Below, in pieces: positions 10,934-21,930 of a stretch of DNA of 64,000 bases (position 1 is the first letter of the stretch; each line of letters starts with the position of its first letter). Source of the stretch: Capsicum annuum (taxonomy: Eukaryota; Streptophyta; Magnoliopsida; Solanales; Solanaceae); contig NW_025859999.1 of assembly GCF_002878395.1 (NCBI RefSeq), forward strand, positions 592,786 through 656,785, read 5' to 3'. Position numbers and translations under genes: made by a program. Below the pieces are notes generated by a model. The model did not search any database and was not told the origin of the DNA. It was given only the letters and a program-made list of their open reading frames with translations.

Positions 10934-12647
10934 TTTGTGTCTAAGAAGACTCTAGTCAACTAGAGGACACCAATGCAGGTGAGGATACTAAGTATGGAGA
11001 TGGCCTAATGAGGTCTAAGGGAAGATTTCTTTTCAGTCACCTCAAGATTTTTAACCATTCGAGGAGACTTTGGGGAATGCAAGAGCCCTTGACCCTAATC
11101 ATGTGCCACCTAATATTTCTTGTATTCCATTTAATTAAGATATCTATAGTGTAGTTTACAAATAGGCACAACTAATGGAAAATCAAAAGTATATAGGGGC
11201 TCTAGGTACCACTAGACATTTTAAGGGCTCTAAAATTTTAAGGGTTCACACATTTCATAGATTGAGCCACATTATTTACTGGGATAGATTATATGGAGGA
11301 CCTTCAACACTTTATCAATCAGCTTCAAAGGATTTCATGATAATGAATGATTTGCTAATCTTATCTATTGAATTGTCATCCTTTTTGTTTTTATATACAA
11401 TTGTTTTATAGATTAAAAGATGGAGATGTCTAGGGTAGAATGCATCTCATGTTATATATAATAGCTTCAAAGAGGCCTTTTTATACCCATACTAACCATA
11501 GGAGGGCTGACTAGACATGGTTTTTTGCCATTCAACATAGAAATATGTGTGTTTGGGAGTTCAACCGAAGGTTTTGATTTCTTTATCTAGAATCATCATT
11601 TTTTATTAATACGATGTAGATTGGGCTATACCAATTTATGGAATGACTTACCTCAAAGATTGTTGAGGTATGCCTATGACAGTAATTTATGAGGATATGT
11701 ATATCTCTTGGATTTTGGATTTTTCTCATAACATATAAAAACAATCTAACATGATATTACTAAGAGGGTAAATAAAAAGTGGTATATGAGGACTAAAACT
11801 ACGGGATATTACATAGATTCCTAGGGTGGTTTTAGACCATGAAACTTTGGTAAACCACCAATTCATCCACAAAAAAAAGACTTAGAGTATATAGTATCAA
11901 TGACTAAAATAGTCAATTCTTTGTGAGATTCTATGAGTATCTCACTGGCTATAGTTGGAAGGTTTGGACAGATCTGGTCATATTGTTTCCACAATAATTT
12001 TAGAATTTATGTATGGTACATTATTGGGTATATAGATATGGTTTGATAATTTGTTATTCCTCAACATAAGAGGGTTATATAAAGAGAAATAGTTTGACTA
12101 GAGATCTTGGTGGCAAGGTTTCTCTATGTGGTTCAACAATAAGATCATCTTCTTTATTACAGTATATGAGCCATAGACCCTAAATTTTGATAGGCAGAGT
12201 TTGGCAAAAAAGTGGAGAATCTAGTTTTAGTGGCAGTTAAATAGTACATAAGCTCTAAAAGGCCATTAGGACTCAAAATTATTTCTAAATATTGTGATAG
12301 GTAAAATAAGTGTTTGCTCTTGATGCGTGTATACTTGACAAATCCAAGATCTACTTTGTCCTATGTTACATAGTTTGTTTTAAGGATGTTTTGTATAGTG
12401 TTAGAGTTACTATGATAATGCTTTGTTGTGTCCATATATGCTACTGAGTTCATTAGTTATAGGAGGGAATATTGAGATTGTAAAATAGAGTTTGTAGTTG
12501 TTAGATCTCTATAGATGTAGTAGAGCTAGGAATGGTTGGTTTCGATATAGTTATGGGGATGCATTCTTTATCATGTTATTGTGATATTGGGTATTGGATT
12601 AAAATTGTGGGTTACATTTCCTTAAAAAGGAAATTTGAGAGTGGAAA
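10934..12647. other. Unidentified degenerate region
   Basis: No clear gene. A 78-codon open frame lies at 11175-11411. In another frame, about 11290-11330 reads EDLQHFINQLQRIS, which faintly resembles the gag core of Tekay-type elements. The last bases, a purine-rich stretch at about 12624-12647, could be a polypurine tract for the LTR that follows. This may be a very decayed gypsy interior; I cannot name it with confidence. Confidence 0.3.
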
Positions 12648-15600
12648 TGTTATGTAATGATGCTGAAATGGTCGGGTTCATTTCATATCCAAAGGCAAGA
12701 AAAAGTTGATAACGGTTTCGTTTATCCGATCATCCATATATTGGGATGTAGATGCAGAATCATTAACTCTTCAGCCTTGTATCACCCTGTATATTTCAGC
12801 ACATACACAACCAAGTTAGCATTGATAAAAGTATTTGAACTTGAGATATTAAGGATGTATTTGAGCTTAAAGTTATAGTTAAGTGTTAAGATAAACTAGA
12901 GTGAGGAAGATTCTGAAAAATCAAATTAAATAAGTAAGGTGTTTGCTTTACTTAATTAATCTAGTAGGTGAAAAGTTGGCGCATCACCTACTTCGACTAA
13001 TGGACCAGATTGAGGTACTTACTAAGTCACCAATTTGAACCATAGTAGGTAAAAGAAAAAGAGATGAATAGGCAGCCTATCCTAACACCCAAATATGCCC
13101 CAATTCCAAAGTTTCCTAGGCCCACAAAGTAGCAAATACAATGGTCAAGTAGGTGCATCTCCTAATTTTATGTTTGAGAAAATCAAAATGTCCAAGTAGG
13201 TGCATCACATACTTGACAAAAATGTGGCTGAAAATGGGAAAATAGTGGTAGTGTAGCTGATATATTAAGGTCTAATAAAACCTCATTTTCCATATCATTC
13301 TCTAAAAAAAATTATATTACTATCAAGCTCTCTCCCTCTAAAAGATTCATATAGCATCCCTTAAATTCCTATTTAAGGTTCCTGGGATTCCCTTTCTTTC
13401 CAAGTTAAAGGTAATTAAATCTATTTATCGCTACAACTTAATTCTTCTATGGAGGAATATGGAATTATTTTCTTTACTCTTAAAGTGTAGGACAACTACC
13501 TTTTTCCTAGCTTGGTAGTTCACTTTTATTTAACTTCTAAGATATATTCAGTGGTATCTGGTTCAAAGCAAAGGGAATCTTAAAATCTTGATGGAGTATA
13601 ATTTAAGATAGCAAATTTTTGAAATAAAGGTAAGTTTAATGCACCAATTTTATCCCTATTTATGTATGGGTCTGGATGGAGCATTTTATATGTATTATTG
13701 TTTAGAAATCTTAGAGTATTGATTGGACTCCTTGAGTGAAATATTCCTAAAATGCAGAATTGAATTATGGAACTATTTTAGTGGATATTTATGTGTTTTG
13801 TTGTGGAGACGTAGTTGGGTGACCATATACAACGATTATGTCTAGTTGTATTGAGGTGGAAATTAAGAGTGTGACCTTGTGGGGTTATTCCAATGGTTCA
13901 TGGATTTTGTGACTGTTTATGGGTAATTTATATGTATTGTTGTTGTGTAGTAGTGATTCATTTATAGGAAGGTCAAAACAAATTATATTGATGTATAAAA
14001 GAAGGGTATGGCGACACACAATGTATTTAGGTATTGGACGGTCTTAGCGTCCAACAAGTGTTTAGCTACTATTTTGCAGACCTATAATGTCATTAGCTTT
14101 ATTATGTAATTATATTTTAGAGTAATACTTAAAGGAAAGGCTGAATCATTTTTGTTACATTTGATAGAAAATAAGGTAGGTAAGGCTATTTAACTTCAAA
14201 TTATATGGCATAAAATCTAATAGTAGTGTTATTACCAACAAAGTGAGCTTCCTAAGTGTTCTCCCTAGTTAAGGATATATGTAAAAGATGTACAATTTTC
14301 AACATCACTAATGACCTTGTTCCTAGTACTTCAAAAATATGTTTATTACAAGATTTGTGTGTTTACACTTTCTAGTAAACCCCTTGTCACATGTTTCTCT
14401 ATGAAGTGCTAAAGTGGGCCTAGATTACATAAGGTAAGTGTGCTCACATAGTTACTATGCGATTTTCCCATTTACTACCAACATGCTTTAACTGTCTATT
14501 TGATAACATACTTAAATTTCTCACATATTTACATGTTTCCTTCTTTCATTGGGCATCACTAATACAATTATCACTCATTTCATTCAGTGGTTTGTATCTT
14601 TTTCCACAAGCTGTAGTAGTTCTCATGTTTATGTAACTTTTTGGAATATTGTACATAGTATTTTATCTATTTTTTCACTATCTAGAGTAATTATCTCTTG
14701 AATTGAGTTAGATGCCTTTAATTGATATGTATCTATACTCCATTTAAAATTTTAACGTATTGATTGTGTCATTTAAGATCCTAAGTATTGAATTGTTGTA
14801 ACAAATGCTTTGTACATAATTGTTATTGCCTCGAGTGCATATTGAAATGTTTCTTAGTATAGGACTATATTCCTATAGCTCAATAATACTATGTCCACCA
14901 AAATAGAAATCTCAAAGATTAAAAAATAAAGAAAAGAAAATATGTTTATATGTGGGTCATAGCTCAGGAGAAAAAGCCTTGTATGGGCTAATCCCAATTC
15001 ATGGATTTATTGGTGGTATTCTAGGGGTGGAAGGAATACCCAGAGTGGGTCAATCCTATCATTTTAGGTCATATCCCAGGTGCGAAAGGACAGCCTAACA
15101 TGGGTTGATCTCGATTTATGTATTGATGTACATTGCACCCAAAGATATAATGCCTAGCATGGGTATTCTTCTTTTACCACTAATCAACTAGTCATATGTA
15201 TCACATGGATTATAAATATTTTTATGCAAATAAGTATAGAAAAGAAAATATAATTCACATGATTCCACAAGTGTAAAAGAAGGTGGCCTTTTAACCTTTC
15301 TTATGTGTTTGTATTGATACATAATTTCAATGATCTTTTATTTTCCATATTTTAACTTCATGGCTTACATATTTGGTACATTTCTTTCTAGTGACATCCC
15401 TAAGAGGGGACATGCATTCAATATTGTAGGTATATGTAACTGCTAGTCGATCTCCCAAATAGAAGTACACGATACTCAATGGTTGTTGGTGAGCCTCAGA
15501 ATAATTTGGGACTTGTCATGTATTTACCCTATAATCTTATAGCAATATAGTCACGGATTGCATTAGAGTACTTGTAAAAAATTGATATTTGTCATTTGCA

Positions 15601-15776
15601 TTGATAGTTTCACTTGTTATATGTACTAGTTTGCTCTATTGTCTAGATTTATATATATGTGTATCTTCTCTTTAGCAATTTTAATTGCACCATAGCCCAC
15701 TTTCTCATCATAGGTCATTCCTAAAGAATGTGTTCATATGGTACTTCTTTTCCTCACCCAAGATTGGGGTTTGACA
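12648..15776 (+). repeat. Long Tekay/Del-like LTR (T1)
   Basis: It begins TGTTATGTAATG after a purine tract and ends TTTGACA just before a tRNA-iMet-type PBS. U3 has three AGTAGGTG boxes (12963, 13148, 13195), two of them paired with an inverted box. A TATA-like tatattaagg lies at 13261. The length, about 3.1 kb, suits Tekay/Del chromoviruses. No second copy was found in the window, so it is either a lone LTR or the remaining LTR of a truncated element. Confidence 0.6.
14956..15165 (+). repeat. Imperfect tandem repeats inside T1 LTR
   Basis: About four degenerate units of 45-60 bp, each with a gaaa/ggaa..GCCTARCATGGG-like core followed by TYGATCYCRATTYATG-like bases (for example near 14980, 15040, 15095 and 15150). 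Such repeats are common in long gypsy LTRs; no function can be stated. Confidence 0.45.
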
Positions 15777-15930
15777 AAAGTTGTATCAGAGCAATTTATC
15801 CCAGGGAGTCTATAAAGCCGGGACTAGTAGATCCTTACATATGAATGTGTTGTGTGCCACATTTATAATTATTGGACTACTTTGACATTTAGGAAATGTA
15901 ACTTTCTTTCATAATCCAGATTGTGTGAAG
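15777..15930 (+). other. PBS and leader after T1 LTR
   Basis: TTGTATCAGAGC at 15781-15792 differs by one base from TGGTATCAGAGC, the site complementary to the initiator tRNA-Met that primes chromovirus reverse transcription. The following words (agggagtctataaagccg, then a gtgttgtgtgccac stretch) match the Tekay leader also seen at 26830-26920. It is cut off near 15930, and no gag follows. Confidence 0.65.
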
Positions 15931-15954
15931 GGAGAGTCAATTTTGACTCTCCCT
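15929..15954. repeat. Perfect 12-bp inverted repeat
   Basis: AGGGAGAGTCAA and its exact complement TTGACTCTCCCT are separated by only 2 bp. It lies exactly where the Tekay leader stops, so it may mark a junction or the end of another repeat. It is not followed by a T run, and it sits in a plant genome, so it is not called a terminator. Confidence 0.6.
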
Positions 15955-16963
15955 ACCCATAATAGCTAACATTGTAAAGGTTTCTATATAATAGAGTTAT
16001 TAATATTTTTATATAATAACTGTGTACCTAGTCATAATGATGGCCTGTAAAAATTATTAATAAAACTTCTTATGAGATTGTGAATGGTTCTTAGGTTTGA
16101 CATTTCCTCTACACGACTCCTTCAATGATTATTTGATTTAATCTAACTTAGGACATTCAATGCCTTGTAAGTAAATATATGGAGTTTCAATTTTATACAT
16201 GTATATAAAATAGAAGCCATTGAACCAATAATGTTTTAGTTGAAATAGGATAGTATCATGGTTTGGTAGGAGAAATTCGTATTGTTGCATGCAGATACTA
16301 GAGATTTCCCTGATTAATCTATAGGGCTTAGATGATTACCAGATACCATCCGGATATGTTAGCATTTTTATTTTATTAGTATGTGTATATGAACACCTCA
16401 AAAATTAATAATAATACAAGTAATCCTTTTTTTGTGTAGAAAACTTAGGGATAAGAATTTTATTGTTCTATGTGAAAGTATATGTATACTTAATTCCTAC
16501 AATGTTGTATGCTTTGTTTATAGTGGATTATAACTTAAGGATTAAGAACAAAATTAATTAGTTAGACCTATATTGTGATTAGTTAGTCTATTTATAGGGA
16601 TGAAAAACAAAATTAATTAGTTAGACCTATATTGTGATTTGTTAGTCTATTTATAAGGAAAACAAAATACATGAAGATAGTTGTTTTGGTAAATAAGGGT
16701 ATTTGTTATATACAAAACAGGTAAGACTGACATTTAAATTACATAGGTTGAGTATGTGCATAGGTCCTATGGCAAGGAAAAAATGAGGTATGCATGATCA
16801 TTTATAAATAGGAATTTAGGAATTATGAGTTTTATAAGATACAATAGAGAAGTCATTTTCATATTTTTGTAAGTCTTGATAACTAGTCTTATCAACTACA
16901 ATAAAAAAGAAGGCAATCAAAAGATTTATTCATTTGACCTAGCATAATGCAAAGGAATGCATT
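15955..16963. other. Unidentified region with a 59-bp tandem duplication
   Basis: No coding sequence. Two adjacent copies of a 59-bp unit containing ACAAAATTAATTAGTTAGAC and TTAGTCTATTTATA occupy about 16547-16664; they differ at only a few bases, so the duplication is fairly recent compared with the surroundings. The rest is AT-rich and not recognised. Confidence 0.45.
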
Positions 16964-18243
16964 TGTTATTAATGAGATGAAAATTTACCACTCACGCATA
17001 TCTAAATTCATGCACACTTTGATGAAATAATTGGGTATATACGCTAATTCCTTTTTGGAATGGATTAAATCCCATGGTCCTTATGTTTGTAAGTAATTGG
17101 ATGAAAAGGAGTCGAAGAAAAGCTGAAAAGGAAGCATAAGACCAATATGCTTGATCAAGCAGAAAATAAGAACAACAGATTGACATGCAAGTACTGCAAG
17201 CACGACCTTAGGGTCGCAATCACGATCCAAAGCAAAATCAAACATCGATGATCGCAAGTGAAGTAATCCTAAATGGACAAAACCATTTCATAGGTAAAGG
17301 ATATTTATGAAATTTTTTGGAGTTCAATAATGAAGAAATCAATTGTATGCTTAATTCAAAGTGAGATTTTGGTTGAGGATTTAAATTGTTCTTTAAGTTT
17401 AATCGTAATTTACTTTTCAATGGAAGATTTGAATGCAAATTTTTGTAACTCTCTTTTCTTTAAATCCATGAGTACCTAAATTCCTATGCTTGGATTATGA
17501 TTGAATACGGTGATAGTGTATATGGGTGTTGGTTCTTAGTCTAAATTGATTGTTAGTGATATTGGGTTTTGCTATTAGTTATACTTAAACTGAAAATTGT
17601 GGGTGAAAACCTCAACTGGCATGAATCCTGCATCATCCTTAAAAGAGGGATGCGGGTGATGAGTAATTATGACCAACTAATTGATTTTATCTTCTTCACT
17701 AGTATTATATTAGAACTAATAAGGTTATATGAAATTTCTATTTTCATAAGCATCATCCTATACATAGGGATTCTAAGCTGAGGTATTGGGTTGATAAAAC
17801 ATGGCACACTAATGAGGTATTTGGAAGAATCGATAGGTACAACTTAGTGTATTGTTGAAAGGCTAACACTAAGACCCTAAGCCTAGCTTACCCAACACAC
17901 ATTATCAAAAATTGGTATTGACCATTGATTACCAGTACATAAATTACCCCTAGGATAGCATAACCCCAAAACCTCTCTTAATTGGTTTTAATCATGGATT
18001 GTTTGCCATTACATTAGTGTTATAGTGTAATTCTGTTCAACAAAATTATAATTCAACCCCCCCCCCCCCGCATTTAATTAATATTTTGTTTTAAGTTTAC
18101 ATTACGGGTTAACTCCTAGTTAATTATTAACACACCTAGAAATAGAAAACTATTTACATTCCTTATGGATCACCAATTCTTGTTTGGTTAATATTGACGA
18201 TGACCGCCTTGCATCAAAATAATGGTGTAAGTTGAGCATTATA
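16964..18243 (+). repeat. A2 5' LTR
   Basis: Matches 59540-61017 in order. It begins TGTTATTAATGAG and reads AAATTTACC then TGCACACT. U3 carries GATCGC/GCGATC-type words at 17205-17265. Further on are CCATGAGTACCTAAATTCC (17466-17484), an AAAGAGGGATGCGGGTGATG stretch (17641-17660), and a 13-C run at 18057-18069 where the other LTR has CCCCCTCCC. The end is GAGCATTATA. Confidence 0.75.
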
Positions 18244-18262
18244 AAAATCTATTGAAAGGGAG
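18240..18262 (+). other. A2 decayed tRNA-Asp PBS
   Basis: The sequence after the LTR, TAAAAATCTATTGAAAGGGAG, aligns with the Athila PBS that pairs with tRNA-Asp. About half the positions match, and several of the differences are C-to-T or G-to-A changes, as expected from cytosine methylation. Confidence 0.45.
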
Positions 18263-18382
18263 TAAAATATAGTTTTCACTAGTATTGTGTCTTTACTAAC
18301 TTTAGGTTAATCATAGTATTTGTTTAATTTAGTTGTTGGTTTTGTTCTTTAATTAGGGTACTTTATTAGCATCCACGTTGTA

Positions 18383-19900
18383 ATGAGACAAATTGGGAGA
18401 GGTGATGGCTCTTTTCATGGGAATATAAGAGATTTGGATTATCTTTATGATGTGGGGCATGCTAGTGTTATCCGCATCCCACTGGCCAAGAGAAATGGGG
18501 TATTCTATGTAACTTGTCTGATGCTCCATAAATTACAAATGAAAGGATTATTTGGGGGGAAAGCACGTGTAGATACAAACTTACATTTGAAAAACTTCAT
18601 TGAGGCATGTGCCTAATTTGATATGGCTAATGTTAGTCAAAGTTTTATTCGCTTAACGCTTTTCCATTTTCTTTAATGGGTGAAACGATTTTGTGGTTGA
18701 GATCTATACCCACCGGGTCTATCACATATTGGGCCAAACTTATGGAGGCCTTATTGGATCAATGTTTTCTGCCTACTAGAATGCTTCAAATAAGAGATGA
18801 AATCAAAAAATTTCATAAACATTGTTGTAAACCTTTATATGAGGTATAGTGATACTTTAATAATAAGCTCATCAAATGCCCAAACCATGAAGTGCCAAAA
18901 AAGATGATTTTTCTAATACTTTATAGGGCGTTGAACTAACAAAACAAGATGGTCGTAGACAATGCATGATGTTGCAACAAATCTATTTGATCAAGTCACT
19001 AAGAAAAATTGAGGAGGTCACACCTGGGATTCCGAAGTGGGCATAAGGTCCCCCACTACATCTTATGTTAACAAAGATGAAAGAAACAAGGACTAAGAAA
19101 GGGATGAAATTAGGCCAAGGTAATGACCCATTTGGAGCTTCTCACTAAACACGTAATGGGAGCAACTGTAAAAGCTATCAATGTTTTTACCACTAAAGGA
19201 TACAAAGGTTATGATGAGGATGAAGCTAAGGCACTTGATTAAGAGATAAGGTTGTTGGGAAATTATTTTAGGGTTCCCGCCCTGCTAATTAAAGGCAAGG
19301 CATGAATTAAGGTTGGAATGATCAACATCAAGATCACGATTAGCGTGATAGAAAAAGGGATAGAGATTAAGATTGGAGAGATAAGGAGAGAAGTTATCAT
19401 AGATATTTAAACTATCATTATCATATCAAGGATAAGAAATCGTGTTAGGTCGACCCAAAATATACAAAATCGAGGATGTGCTTGCTAAAATTCTTCTGCG
19501 TGTTCAAGACACCAAAAAAATAGTAAGGAAGATAAAGAGAGACTTTTCTCTACTTACACAAATTATCATTTTACATTCTTCTTCCATCAAGTAATTGGAG
19601 ATGTAAGTGGGGCGATTTCAACCAAACTCAATGCTAGGCCAAAAAGAGGTCTACTTAGTAATATGGTGAAAAATCAAAAGAATGAATCCCATGATATAGA
19701 GATAGTCACTAGAAGTGGTAGACATATTAATGACAATGTGGTAGAGGTTAAGGAAAAGTACCTTCATAAACAAGTGAGTTCTAAGGGGAAACATCTCGTG
19801 AAGCAAAATAATGGTGTGCTAAAGACCTATAAAGTGGGTAAGGAAGAACCAATAATTGTTAAAGAGGTAGGTGATGAGAAGTAAACTCCTAAAGTCATTG
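18383..19900 (+). pseudogene. A2 gag pseudogene
   Basis: The capsid protein of the element. 18383-18616 is open, and its end, HKLQMKGLFGG then LKNFIEAC, matches the Athila capsid start. In the next frame 18655-18850 gives FPFSLMGETI..WLRSIPTGSITYW..LDQCFLPTR and IRDEIKKFHKH, the well-known central capsid core. 19185-19215 reads VFTTKGYKGYDEDEAKAL. 19663-19884 is open and reads ESHDIEIVTRSGRHI and a lysine/glutamate-rich linker. Frameshifts and stops separate these blocks. Expression of an intact protein is not possible from this copy. Confidence 0.8.
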
Positions 19901-19929
19901 ATGGTGACAAGAAAATAGGGAATGAAACT

Positions 19930-20580
19930 TTAATCATTCTATTTCCCCCAATGAAAATTCTACCACCCTTTCCACAAAGGTTAAAGAAGAAAGATGACAA
20001 TGCCAAGCTTCAAAAGTTCCTTGCAAATCATAGCAACCTATAAATCAAAATTTCAATATTAGAGGCTCTTCAAGAGATCCAGGGTTTACTAAATCAATAA
20101 AATACTTGATGTCAATGAAAAGTCTTGTGGGTGGTGAGACAATTGAAGTGTCCCATAGCAGTAGTGTATCATGTTAAATGCAATGGCAGAAAAAAGGAAG
20201 ACCCGGATGCTTTTACAATCCCTTTTACTATTGGGACTCACAAATTTGAAAATACATTATGCGACCATGATACTAGTATTAAATTAATGCTATATGTTGC
20301 ATATCAAAGGCTAGGGTTTGGAACCCCGACATACACTACCATGAGACTTTTGATGGCAAATTACTCAATTAAAAACTAATTTGAGTGTTATATGACGTAT
20401 TGGTAAAGATCGACCTTCCCAATGAATTTTGTTATTCTTGATTGTGATATCGATCTTGAGGTACCAATCATACTCGGGAGATTATTTTTTGTAACCAGAA
20501 GAGTATTAGTTGATATGGAGTATGCAAAAATGAAGTTTTGGAAGAAAGATGATGAATTCCCCTTCCATGTGTAAAACTAA
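19930..20580 (+). pseudogene. A2 aspartic protease pseudogene
   Basis: The block PPFPQRLKKKDD..LQKFLANHSNL opens the domain. 20125-20379 is open and reads GRKKEDPDAFTIPFTIGTHK then the catalytic region LCDHDTSIKLM, in which the residue after the catalytic Asp is His instead of the usual Leu, so the active site is altered. VILDCDIDLEVPIILGR (about 20433-20483) and a decayed FATGR-like end follow. As in A1, the frame runs to an FHV-type end at 20574, and the RT domain does not follow. Confidence 0.8.
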
Positions 20581-20690
20581 AAAGAAACCAATAAAGCTAC
20601 AAGTGGTGTCTATGATAGATGTTATCGATGAAAGAATAGATCATGGGTCATCTCAGCTCAAGGATCCAATAGGATAATTAATGGACGTTG

Positions 20691-20740
20691 TGTCATGACA
20701 TTAAAATAGGCTCTGGATGGTAGGAAACCCATCATGGACA
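20691..20740 (+). repeat. A2 post-pol hairpin motif
   Basis: TGTCATGACATTAAAATAGG is followed by GATGG-TAGGAAAC-CCATC (20716-20733). This is the same motif as at 4341-4460 in A1 and the GTTAAA..GGGAGGCAACCC motif that in autonomous Athila elements follows integrase. It lies about 115 bp after the protease end. Confidence 0.6.
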
Positions 20741-21290
20741 TTAAATTGGGTCATAATTCCATATTTTGGCCATTATTTGTTTAGATTAATCCATCCAAAT
20801 TAGGTTCCCAAAAAAAGGGTGCATGTGAATGATTTTGAGTGACGGCAAGTATGGTGAAAGTGAGTTATGGGTTGAGTAGCTTAAAATAGGGGCGCAAAAA
20901 TTTGTCTCGATTTCCATGATCGTGATCATCATGATATTTCACTAGATATGACTAATCTTTGACCACGATAATGGTCAAGACTATTTTAAATGTTGAACAA
21001 TTGGTAGAAATAATTCCCACCATATTTTCGCTTAAATTTCTTTCAATTACACCTATTTTTCCTCTATTGAATGTACCTCCCATAAATTGCATATTCTCTA
21101 TATTCCCTAATCAATTTTGTGCTTTAATTTTCGTATTATATTCTCGTGTGTGGGCCTTAAAATGCGTGTTTAGGGAAACGACCTAAAACTATAGTTTGTA
21201 CACTTACTTTTAAGCTTAATTGATCTTTGTGTAGTGGATTTATTTTGTTTAATTTTGGATTTTATTAATAAATAATAAGTCTAAAACATG
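20741..21290. other. A2 residue after hairpin motif
   Basis: Non-coding, stop-rich DNA, probably the A2 spacer corresponding to 4461-5541 of A1. A short palindromic word group (CATGATCGTGATCATCATG) lies at about 20917-20935. A 75-codon open frame at 20959-21186 has no recognisable domain. The right border of A2 material here is not certain. Confidence 0.3.
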
Positions 21291-21295
21291 ATGGA

Positions 21296-21694
21296 CTAAC
21301 CCATCTTACAATTCCAATACCTAAATCTGACCCAAATATTAAATAACAAATAGACCAACCTAAATGAATGAACCGATCCGAAATTAACATATAACTTCAG
21401 TAGGATTTCCAAATTAGGACTTAGAGATGAGCTCTTCCTTTCTTCACCTACTTCATCATGTTCAACTTCAACAATATTCAATTTCTTCTTATTCAACTCT
21501 GTATGGTGAATTCCGTACCCTGGTTGCATCGGGATGGGGATTCCAGCTTGCATGAGTGAGTATCTTCCCTTCTTATTTTGTTTGTTGTTTAAACTTTTAC
21601 TGAGAGCCTGCTTTGATTCTTTCTTTGTTACTGTCGCAGTTGAGATATCTAGTATGTTTCCAATTCTTTTTGGTGATAACACATCAGTTCTCAT
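21296..21694 (-). CDS. Unrecognised 132-codon ORF
   Basis: It opens with MRTDVLSPKRIGNILD and is rich in Lys, Ser and Gln, with a run of charged residues (about 68-90) and a hydrophobic C-terminus. An uninterrupted 399-bp frame is unusual in a region where most frames stop often. It lies downstream of the LINE on the same strand, so it could be a LINE 3' extension, a captured exon fragment or chance. No family is recognised. Confidence 0.2.
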   Translation of the reverse strand: MRTDVLSPKRIGNILDISTATVTKKESKQALSKSLNNKQNKKGRYSLMQAGIPIPMQPGYGIHHTELNKKKLNIVEVEHDEVGEERKSSSLSPNLEILLKLYVNFGSVHSFRLVYLLFNIWVRFRYWNCKMG

Positions 21695-21930
21695 CTTCTA
21701 AAGCTTATTTCCTTCTTCTAGTAAGTCATTCATATTTATGAGCTTGCTACATGACCAGTATGTTATATCTGGCATTCTACGTATTCTCCATGCGTAGCTG
21801 TAGATGGGATGGATATTATGGGATGCTAAGATTCACTGATAGTTGAAAAGGAACAAGTAACTCAGTCAATCTACTGAGATTCCTTTTTTGTTTGCTAGTG
21901 TAGATAAGATAATTAGCACAGTCACTTTTT
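21695..21930. other. Unassigned DNA at the LINE 3' side
   Basis: On the minus strand this follows a run of nine A residues (21924-21932) that may be the poly(A) end of the LINE. No TSD matching the LINE 5' side was found, so the LINE border may lie further left. Confidence 0.3.

Noticed and set aside
18057..18069. 13-C run as an assembly error or special signal
   Set aside because: The partner LTR has a C-rich tract at the same place, so it is a normal variable homopolymer of this LTR family.
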